Assembly: GCA_002309855.1 (NCBI GenBank)
Contig: DBYD01000011.1
Location: 241-10,475, forward strand
Source of the DNA: Bacteroidales bacterium UBA1195
GTDB taxonomy: Bacteria; Bacteroidota; Bacteroidia; Bacteroidales; WCHB1-69
Direction of reading: 5' to 3'
Length of the DNA: 10,235 nucleotides
This document shows, piece by piece, positions 4,939 to 10,235 of the stretch. The notes beneath the pieces are model-generated. The model was not told where the DNA came from. It ran no database searches and worked only from the letters and a program-made list of their open reading frames with translations. A program made the position numbers and the translations under genes. The stretch's first letter is position 1; each line of letters begins with the position of its first letter.

Positions 4939-5781
4939 ATGAAAAAAGAAATCTTTTACCTCCAGCTTGTTGTTCTGCTGAGCCTCTCCTGTGTTTCCGC
5001 CAAAGCACAAATAAGCCACCCGCTTTGCGACAGCCTGCACAAACATCCTGGAACCTTCTCCGCCGACTCCTCCACCTACAGTGTGCAGATTGGCAACCGG
5101 ACAATGGGATTCCCATTGGCTTTCAAAGCGTCGTGGGGACGTGTATATAATGCGGAAACCACTTTCGTTGAAAATGGCACAACCTACCTCTATCGGGAAT
5201 ACAGTTTTAATTATACAGAACAGCCAGGTTTTTCTTCATATTATATCATCCCTCACAAGCACGCGTACCATCCTGACCATCTGCAAAAGATGTTTTACCG
5301 TTGGGAAGACAGCAGCGAATATTTTACCGAAGCAGTCAATCAAATTTATGAATCGGGCATAACCCTTGTACATAACGACTTGGGGGACATGCCACGATAC
5401 TGGTATCCGGTCATGAAATACAACGGAAAGTATTATCTGAGCGTGGACAGCCCATATATGACCGAACTGCGCGACAGTGTTGAGGTGTTCCACGGAATGG
5501 AACTATCCGTTTCACCCATCCGGAATGTGTCGAAACGGGGCAACAGCTACCATTATGAACTCTGTATCCTGTACGACAACAAAAAGTGGTATCGTGTCAC
5601 ACTCTCACCCTACCCGAACAACAAAATGCTGTGGGTTTGCACTGTGGAAAGTCCGGATGGAAAAATCGAAAAAGAATTAATGACGACAGAAAAACAGGTC
5701 CGGCACTTCGACCTGATAGAATGGGAATCCGGTGAACATATACCGGGTGGACTTGAGAAATATGATAAAATTGAATTTTAA
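4939..5781 (+). CDS. Secreted protein of unknown function, 280 residues
   Basis: The N-terminus MKKEIFYLQLVVLLSLSCVS followed by AKA|Q looks like a signal peptidase I signal; the Cys in it does not fit a good lipobox. The mature protein is rich in Tyr, Trp and Ser, with YSVQIGNRTMG, TTYLYREYSFNYTEQ, MPRYWYPVMKYNGKYYLSVD and ILYDNKKWYRVTLSPYPNNK, which suggests beta strands. I do not recognise a family. The start is ATG 4939, with no clear ribosome-binding site. It is the first of four plus-strand genes with short spacing, 21 bp before the nucleoside phosphorylase ATG. Its base composition is lower in GC than the three genes that follow. It may therefore belong historically with the exported-protein patch to its left and only by position with the metabolic genes. 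Confidence 0.8.
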   Translation: MKKEIFYLQLVVLLSLSCVSAKAQISHPLCDSLHKHPGTFSADSSTYSVQIGNRTMGFPLAFKASWGRVYNAETTFVENGTTYLYREYSFNYTEQPGFSSYYIIPHKHAYHPDHLQKMFYRWEDSSEYFTEAVNQIYESGITLVHNDLGDMPRYWYPVMKYNGKYYLSVDSPYMTELRDSVEVFHGMELSVSPIRNVSKRGNSYHYELCILYDNKKWYRVTLSPYPNNKMLWVCTVESPDGKIEKELMTTEKQVRHFDLIEWESGEHIPGGLEKYDKIEF

Positions 5782-5802
5782 TTGCAAATAAAACATCAGA
5801 TC

Positions 5803-6657
5803 ATGGACATCAACGCGGCGGAACTGCCGATAGACGACAAAGGTAATGTATATCACCTGCAGCTGCAGCCTGAGGAGTTGGCGGACAAGATAATATTTGT
5901 GGGCGACCCAGCACGGGTCGGCTTTTTCTCCCAACGGTTCGACCATATTGAGGTAAAAAAGGAGAACCGTGAAATCCACACACACACCGGCATTTGGAAA
6001 GGCAAGCGCATCAGCATAATCTCCACCGGCATGGGCACCGACAACATCGACATAGTGTTCAACGAACTGGACGCTTTGGCGAACATCGACCTGAAGGCGC
6101 GCAAGCCGAAGGAGCGGCACCACACACTTGAAATTGTGCGCATCGGCACCTGCGGGATGCTGCAAGGGGATTTGCCAATGCACAGCTTCATCGCGGGCCG
6201 CCTCTGTATCGGCATGGACTGCCTCATGCACTTCTACCCCTACCAGGAGCGGCATCCGGAACTGCTGGAGGATTTCAGGAGGCACTGCCAGTGGCAGCTG
6301 CCCCTCACCCCCTACACCGGCGAGTGCGACGAGGATCTGTTGCAGCGCGTAGCAGCCAATTACACTCAGGGCATAACAGTGACCGCACCCGGATTCTACG
6401 GACCGCAGTGCCGCAAGCTGCGCCTTCCGTTGGCACAGGGCGACTTTGTGCAGCGGCTGCTGGACCGCTCGTTCCAAGGCATACCCTACACCAACCTGGA
6501 GATGGAGACGGCAGGCATCTATGGAATGGGACGCGCACTTGGACATAAGACATTGAGCCTGAACGTGGGCGTGGCCAACCGCGCCACCGGCGAGTTCAGC
6601 AAGGGCCATAACGATGCGCTGATGCAGCTTTTTGAGGAGGTTGTTTCACGCTTTTGA
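5803..6657 (+). CDS. Nucleoside phosphorylase (PNP/UDP family, uridine phosphorylase-like)
   Basis: Cytosolic enzyme of nucleoside salvage that would split a nucleoside with phosphate into base and (deoxy)ribose-1-phosphate. Of 284 residues, GDPAR (34-38) and R113 in RIGTCG are the expected phosphate-binding sites. STGMGTDN (74-81) and GFYGPQCR (197-204) are family blocks, and NLEMETAGIY (231-240) holds the MxE pair that contacts the ribose. The overall pattern is closest to uridine phosphorylase-like members, but the base specificity cannot be read from this. The start is ATG 5803; an in-frame TTG at 5782 sits directly after the previous stop and would add seven residues not typical of the family. 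ElbB follows 37 bp later. Confidence 0.93.
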   Translation: MDINAAELPIDDKGNVYHLQLQPEELADKIIFVGDPARVGFFSQRFDHIEVKKENREIHTHTGIWKGKRISIISTGMGTDNIDIVFNELDALANIDLKARKPKERHHTLEIVRIGTCGMLQGDLPMHSFIAGRLCIGMDCLMHFYPYQERHPELLEDFRRHCQWQLPLTPYTGECDEDLLQRVAANYTQGITVTAPGFYGPQCRKLRLPLAQGDFVQRLLDRSFQGIPYTNLEMETAGIYGMGRALGHKTLSLNVGVANRATGEFSKGHNDALMQLFEEVVSRF

Positions 6658-6694
6658 ACAGAATCAGATACCATAATAACAAATAACATAAGAC

Positions 6695-7342
6695 ATGAAA
6701 AGATTTGCAGTCATACTGAACGGATGCGGCTCCATGGACGGCTCCGAAATACATGAAAGCGTCAGCGTGATGTACGCCATCGACCGCAACGGGGCGCAAT
6801 ACCGGATTTTCGCACCCGACATTAACCAGCACCAGGTTGTCAACCACCTGACCAAGGAGGTGATGCCGGAACAGCGCAGCTGCATGGTTGAATCGGCCCG
6901 AATCGCCCGGGGAGAGGTCTCCCCACTGCCGGAACTCCGCATGGAGGAATTTGACGCACTAATTTTTCCAGGCGGTTCCGGAAGCGCAAAGAACATCTTC
7001 ACCTACCTGCTGGACGGGGAAAACTTCAAGGTGAATGAGGACATTGCCGGAATTATCCGGGCATTCCATGCGGCAGGCAAGCCGATAGGGGCAATGTGCA
7101 TCGCCCCGCTGATGGTCGCCCGTGTGATTGAGGGTGCGACCGTCACCATGGGGAAGGATCCGAAGACATCCTCCCTCGTGGAGAAAATGGGAGGGCACGC
7201 CCTGCCGACACAGCATGGCGAAGTGGCACACGACCGGCGCAACCGTATTTTCTCCGTCCCCTGCTACATGCTGGAATCACGGATTTCAGACATCTTCACA
7301 GATGCGGACTGCATGATACAATCCATGCTGCAGAACATGTAA
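6695..7342 (+). CDS. elbB: ElbB, DJ-1/PfpI superfamily (glyoxalase-like, ES1 family)
   Basis: Of 215 residues. The start MKRFAVILNGCGSMDGSEIH matches the E. coli ElbB start block (SGCGVYDGSEIHE). Also conserved are FAPDINQHQVVNHL (39-52), ESARIARGEVSPL (66-78), DALIFPGGSGSAKN (87-100) and GKPIGAMCIAPL, with the nucleophile-elbow Cys at 135. E. coli ElbB has been described as a glyoxalase-type enzyme of low activity, and its true role is not settled; the older isoprenoid-biosynthesis name is not supported by anything seen here. It lies between the nucleoside phosphorylase and the PHP gene with gaps of 37 and 29 bp, so it is probably in one transcript with them. Confidence 0.94.
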   Translation: MKRFAVILNGCGSMDGSEIHESVSVMYAIDRNGAQYRIFAPDINQHQVVNHLTKEVMPEQRSCMVESARIARGEVSPLPELRMEEFDALIFPGGSGSAKNIFTYLLDGENFKVNEDIAGIIRAFHAAGKPIGAMCIAPLMVARVIEGATVTMGKDPKTSSLVEKMGGHALPTQHGEVAHDRRNRIFSVPCYMLESRISDIFTDADCMIQSMLQNM

Positions 7343-7371
7343 GACCTGAACAAACACCTTCTTTTTGAATT

Positions 7372-8133
7372 ATGCGTAAAATCCTGATTGACGCGCACAC
7401 GCATTCGGTGGCCTCCGGGCACGCCTACAGTTCCATACAGGAGATGGCGCAGGCCGCAGCCGAAAAAGGGCTGCAGGTCCTGGGCATCACAGAGCACGGA
7501 CCAAGCATTCCTGGCACCTGCCCGCTGATTTATTTCAAGAACATGTTTGTCGTGCCGCGCATGATGTACGGGGTGCGGCTGCTGATGGGCTGCGAAATCA
7601 ACATTCTGGACAACGACGGCACCCTTGACCTGAATGACGAATACATCGGACGTCTTGACATTGCCATCGCAGGAATCCATGTCAACTGCTGGAAAGGCGG
7701 TACCCGCGAAGAGAATACTGAAGGAATGCTGAAGGTGATCCGCAACCCGCGCATACACATGATATGCCATCCGGGGGACGACACGGCGGAACTCGATTTC
7801 GAACCGATAGTCGTTGCAGCAAAAGAGACACATACGCTGCTGGAAATCAACAACCATTCCCTCGCACCGGAACGCAAGCGCACAGCCGCGCACGACCACA
7901 ACCTCACACTGCTGCGGCTCTGCAAAAAGCACGGCACCCCCGTCATGCTAGGAAGCGATGCTCATGTTTCATTCCAAATTGCAGACTATGAAAGGCTCTG
8001 GCCGCTGTTAGCGGAAACGGACTTCCCGGATGAGCTGGTCATGAACTACCGGCCCGAACGCTTTTTCAGCTACCTGAACATTCCCGAAAAAATAGGCGAT
8101 ACAGGCTTGCCCACATCGGCTCCACACATGTAG
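7372..8133 (+). CDS. PHP-domain phosphatase, YcdX family
   Basis: Metal-dependent hydrolase of 253 residues, about the length of E. coli YcdX, whose structure has a trinuclear zinc site. The likely ligands are visible: H9 and H11 in DAHTHS, H17 in SGHAYS, H42 in TEHG, E75 in CEIN, H103 in IAGIH, H133 in CHPGD, and D196/H198 in GSDAH. LLEINNHS (156-163) is a further family block. The physiological substrate of this family is not well defined; phosphatase activity is the usual assignment. It is the last gene of the plus-strand run and converges with the lipoprotein at 8150, with 16 bp between stops and no clear terminator. Confidence 0.94.
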   Translation: MRKILIDAHTHSVASGHAYSSIQEMAQAAAEKGLQVLGITEHGPSIPGTCPLIYFKNMFVVPRMMYGVRLLMGCEINILDNDGTLDLNDEYIGRLDIAIAGIHVNCWKGGTREENTEGMLKVIRNPRIHMICHPGDDTAELDFEPIVVAAKETHTLLEINNHSLAPERKRTAAHDHNLTLLRLCKKHGTPVMLGSDAHVSFQIADYERLWPLLAETDFPDELVMNYRPERFFSYLNIPEKIGDTGLPTSAPHM

Positions 8134-8149
8134 CCGTGTCAGGCAAATT

Positions 8150-9313
8150 TTACCGCCGGCTGTTTTCCACAAACACAAGGTAATACCCGTCGGCAGGGTC
8201 ACCCATGCCCACACTTGGAGTGTAAAGATACACCGCCACCTTTTTGGCAGTACGGCCGTAATACCACTGGAAAGCCTCCATGGGGGTAATGGTCTGCCAA
8301 ATCCGCTTCAGCTCATACTCGTCCGTCACTGTATAATGGGAGCCACCGTCAAAGAACGAAAAACGGCTTTGTCCAGGATAGATAATATCCATCATGTTGC
8401 TACGACATGTAACAAAATCTTTAGGATATTCCATCTTGCCGCAGCCTGCCCATACAATTGAACCGTTGAAAAGCAGGTTGCCGGAATCTTTCCGTCCGTA
8501 ATAGAGTTTGATATAGCCGAAATCACACGGATCCTTGTATTCCGTACAGAATGGGATGGTGTCCGCATCTGACAAGGCATCAGCAATTTTAACTGTAGAA
8601 TATCCCATAAACTTGAATGTCATATAATCAACCTTCATAACCAGAATGTCATTCTCCTTCCCGACAATGTGATCCACCATCGGGAGTTCAGGCTCCTTAC
8701 GCAATGCCAGACGGTTGGAGACCTGAACTTCCAAACCCTTAACATATTGCCTCCAACAAAAAGTAAAATGATACTCAAAACCATTGTTTTCCACAAGCTG
8801 CGCATACATCGATAATTCGTTCTGGAATTGCAGCCTGTCCACATCAGCCATGAATGAATCAAAATCCTCGTAGCTCTTCTTGACGTTGTCAGCAGACGAG
8901 CTGAAACCAACCCGAACCATATTCTTCAGATTCGTTACCGCCCTGAATTCCGCCAACCATCGTTTGAAGACAGATTTCATCGTGTCGAAGTTCTGGACAT
9001 TCACATATAGCGAACCTTCGTATATCACATTGGTGTCATTATAATCATAACCGATAGTCCATACCGAAAATTCTTTATTGTAACCGTTTTCCTGTTTCAG
9101 GAAACGGCCTTCCCTGTTCGGTTTCGGAACCAATCCCCAGCTCCCGGCACTTTCCTTGAAATAACGGTAGCTTTTTCCGACGGAATATTTCACCAAAGCA
9201 AATTCATTGTCCGTAGGAACCTTATTCCCAACCGGTTCATCTTTCTGGCACCCGACCAAAGCACCTGACAGCACCAACACTGACAAAGCAAATGTAAAAA
9301 AGGAATGTTTCAT
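8150..9313 (-). CDS. Probable surface-exposed lipoprotein of unknown function
   Basis: Of 387 residues, starting MKHSFFTFALSVLVLSGALV, with lipobox LVGC and Cys22 as the lipidated residue. The residues right after Cys are QKDEP. This fits the Bacteroidetes lipoprotein export signal first defined in Capnocytophaga (lysine followed by acidic residues next to Cys), so the protein is probably on the outer face of the outer membrane. The mature part is rich in Tyr, Phe and Asp, with blocks such as SVGKSYRYFKESAGSW, GYDYNDTNVIYEGSLYVNV and FEYHFTFCWRQYVKGLEVQV. I do not recognise a family and see no SusD-type features. Start ATG 9313. A TATTTTTG promoter box lies at 9380-9387, and a 16-bp palindrome lies in the predicted 5' UTR. 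No SusC/TonB-dependent receptor partner is in the window. Confidence 0.8.
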   Translation of the reverse strand: MKHSFFTFALSVLVLSGALVGCQKDEPVGNKVPTDNEFALVKYSVGKSYRYFKESAGSWGLVPKPNREGRFLKQENGYNKEFSVWTIGYDYNDTNVIYEGSLYVNVQNFDTMKSVFKRWLAEFRAVTNLKNMVRVGFSSSADNVKKSYEDFDSFMADVDRLQFQNELSMYAQLVENNGFEYHFTFCWRQYVKGLEVQVSNRLALRKEPELPMVDHIVGKENDILVMKVDYMTFKFMGYSTVKIADALSDADTIPFCTEYKDPCDFGYIKLYYGRKDSGNLLFNGSIVWAGCGKMEYPKDFVTCRSNMMDIIYPGQSRFSFFDGGSHYTVTDEYELKRIWQTITPMEAFQWYYGRTAKKVAVYLYTPSVGMGDPADGYYLVFVENSRR

Positions 9314-9350
9314 GATACCATGTTATTATGATTAATACATTGATAAAACG

Positions 9351-9366
9351 TTTGGGCATGCCCAAA
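9351..9366. promoter_or_regulatory. Perfect 16-bp palindrome TTTGGGCATGCCCAAA
   Basis: Two 8-bp arms without a spacer. It lies 38-53 bp before the ATG of the lipoprotein at 9313 and just downstream of the predicted -7 box, i.e. near the transcription start. That position suits an operator for a dimeric repressor. The regulator is unknown. Confidence 0.5.
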
Positions 9367-9379
9367 TATTACAGGGCAT

Positions 9380-9387
9380 CAAAAATA
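9380..9387 (-). promoter_or_regulatory. -7 promoter box (TATTTTTG) for the lipoprotein gene
   Basis: The minus strand has TATTTTTG, an exact TAnnTTTG match and the same octamer as in front of the dehydrogenase at 653. It lies about 67 nt upstream of ATG 9313. No exact TTTG -33 element is seen at the usual distance. Confidence 0.55.
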
Positions 9388-9434
9388 AACCAACACTTTT
9401 GTCCTATCCACATTATTACGGAATACAGAATTAC

Positions 9435-9776
9435 TTATCTATCAAGTCCTTTAATAATCTGGTTGACGTAACGGTCGGAGACGGAAGCGTATTCGGACTT
9501 ATCGTACAGTGTTATGAGATAAACAAACACAAGATCCTCTATTTGCACCACATTAAAAGTAATGACTCTGAAACCACCACTCTTGCCTTTGTTCTTGGAT
9601 GATACCTTAAGCCTTATCTTGCGCTTGCCGCCACCAAGGTCTGTCCCAACAAACGGGTTGGCAAGCAGCTTCCGTTGCAATTCTGTAAGGTCATCGGACA
9701 GCGTCTTGTACTTCTTTAACAGACGCTTGGCCTGGCGGCGAAATTCATCGGAGGGAATGATACTGACATTGAGCAT
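9435..9776 (-). CDS. Type II toxin, RelE/ParE superfamily
   Basis: Small basic protein of 113 residues. The sequence shows the pattern of a RelE-type toxin subfamily: an N-terminal helix with DEFRRQAKRLLKKY, then GGGKRKIRLKVSSKNKGKSGGFRV (48-71), and LITLYDKSEYASV near the C-terminus. Family knowledge suggests an mRNA interferase acting on translated mRNA, held inactive by the antitoxin. The start is ATG 9776, two bases after the stop of the upstream frame, with AAAGG just upstream as ribosome-binding site. Longer frames reaching 9830 are in the antitoxin region and are not needed. It is co-transcribed with the upstream gene, which is the expected antitoxin. It ends about 120 bp before the start of the lipoprotein at 9313. 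Confidence 0.85.
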   Translation of the reverse strand: MLNVSIIPSDEFRRQAKRLLKKYKTLSDDLTELQRKLLANPFVGTDLGGGKRKIRLKVSSKNKGKSGGFRVITFNVVQIEDLVFVYLITLYDKSEYASVSDRYVNQIIKGLDR

Positions 9777-9778
9777 GG

Positions 9779-10132
9779 TCAGGCCTTTCTCATTTGGCTT
9801 CGCCCACTTCTCTTCGACTCGAAAGAACAAGCAAGCTTGCTCTCATCTCGCCCTCCGTTCAGTTCGTCAATCAAGTCCTGCAACGAACCGTTATTGCTGC
9901 CAGCAGCCTGCATGGCCTTAACCTGCTGCCAGCCGCGTTCGATGCTCGCTTTCAACACCAACTGCTCGGCCAACTCAATATCGTCAGACAACAGTTTTTC
10001 AGCCAATGCACGGCGAGTGCTTTTGGTTTGCCCCGCTATCAGTGACCACAACGCATCGGCAACAGACACTTTTCCGGAGCCCACGTGATTGGGACTTACT
10101 ATAGTTTCCATATCCAAACAATCTTTTAACAT
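9779..10132 (-). CDS. Antitoxin of the RelE/ParE-type pair (putative)
   Basis: Of 117 residues from ATG 10132, or 110 from the in-frame ATG at 10111; neither has a strong ribosome-binding site. It has no DNA-binding motif I can point to with certainty. The middle part, VADALWSLIAGQTKSTRRALAEKLL, resembles the N-terminal region of short antitoxins that precede RelE-type toxins in Bacteroidales, and the position (2 bp before the toxin) supports this role. The last 25 residues (GGRDESKLACSFESKRSGRS and the end QMRKA) are low in complexity and are encoded by a stretch containing the palindrome AGCAAGCTTGCT. This tail may be a repeat element that became coding. The gene lies directly downstream of an rRNA operon terminator on the same strand. 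Confidence 0.7.
   Translation of the reverse strand: MLKDCLDMETIVSPNHVGSGKVSVADALWSLIAGQTKSTRRALAEKLLSDDIELAEQLVLKASIERGWQQVKAMQAAGSNNGSLQDLIDELNGGRDESKLACSFESKRSGRSQMRKA
9830..9841. repeat. 12-bp palindrome AGCAAGCTTGCT in the antitoxin 3' end
   Basis: Perfect palindrome that falls in the codons for the odd antitoxin tail. Similar AAGCAAGCTTGCTT sequences are, as I recall, part of a repeat scattered in Bacteroidales genomes; this cannot be checked here. Confidence 0.4.
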
Positions 10133-10174
10133 TATTTATGTAACGCAGGATATATTATTTTATTGTAAAAAAGT

Positions 10175-10207
10175 AAAAAAAAAGGGACCATCCTTGGATG
10201 ATCCCTT
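10175..10207 (-). terminator. Intrinsic terminator of the rRNA operon
   Basis: On the minus strand AAGGGATCATC-CAAG-GATGGTCCCTT forms an 11-bp stem (one G-T pair) with a 4-nt loop, followed by nine T. It starts about 10 nt after the end of 5S rRNA. It separates the rRNA operon from the toxin-antitoxin pair. Confidence 0.92.
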
Positions 10208-10217
10208 ATAAAAACCA

Positions 10218-10235
10218 GGCGACGACCTACTCTCC
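10218..10235 (-). rRNA. rrf: 5S ribosomal RNA, 3' end only
   Basis: The minus strand reads GGAGAGTAGGTCGTCGCC, the usual end of Bacteroidales 5S rRNA, and stops at the window edge. The strong terminator directly after it supports the call. Only 18 bases are visible, so the exact 3' end is approximate. Confidence 0.85.

Noticed and set aside
4476..5150. 224-codon open frame on the plus strand
   Set aside because: It crosses the lipoprotein start, the repeated intergenic region and the secreted-protein gene in another frame. It has no coding character.
5677..6609. Long open frame of 310 codons on the minus strand
   Set aside because: It lies antisense to the well-supported nucleoside phosphorylase gene, has no recognisable motif and reflects GC-rich codon use of the real gene.
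7264..7932. 222-codon open frame on the minus strand
   Set aside because: Antisense to the ElbB end and the PHP phosphatase, both with complete motifs.

Overview
The window looks like a chromosomal segment from a member of the order Bacteroidales. Supporting signs are the TAnnTTTG-type -7 promoter boxes, weak or absent Shine-Dalgarno sequences, several lipoproteins with short unrelated mature domains, a BRO-N/DinD-like gene of the type common in Bacteroides relatives, and a 5S rRNA 3' end of the Bacteroides type. Genus cannot be settled from the sequence alone.

Layout. (1) 1-373, minus: the N-terminal third of dnaK, cut by the window edge. (2) 374-690: divergent intergenic region. (3) 691-1632, plus: a 2-hydroxyacid (phosphoglycerate-type) dehydrogenase. 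(4) 1613-4902, mostly minus and AT-richer: an accessory patch with three genes for unrelated exported proteins (199, 145 and 363 residues). Repeated 5' material and pieces of a BRO-N gene lie between them, and an orphan lipoprotein signal peptide abuts the dehydrogenase. (5) 4939-8133, plus: a tightly spaced run of four genes (secreted protein of unknown function, nucleoside phosphorylase, ElbB-type DJ-1/PfpI protein, YcdX-type PHP phosphatase). (6) 8150-9313, minus: a 387-residue lipoprotein with a probable surface-export signal. (7) 9435-10132, minus: a type II toxin-antitoxin pair. (8) 10175-10235, minus: a strong intrinsic terminator and the last bases of 5S rRNA, i.e. the end of an rRNA operon.

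The dehydrogenase, nucleoside phosphorylase, ElbB and PHP genes are GC-richer and clearly conserved in sequence, so they read as ordinary housekeeping or metabolic genes. The most unusual part is region 4. A piece of a BRO-N gene ending in a hairpin plus T-run sits just upstream of two lipoprotein genes whose products are not alike, and a derivative of it sits upstream of a third exported-protein gene. A 70-bp stretch encoding a lipoprotein signal peptide occurs twice, once with its gene and once alone. I read this as a duplication and recombination patch where short 5' modules are shared by different exported-protein genes. This reading is inferred from sequence matches seen by eye; functions of all four unknown exported proteins and of the lipoprotein at 8150-9313 remain unassigned.
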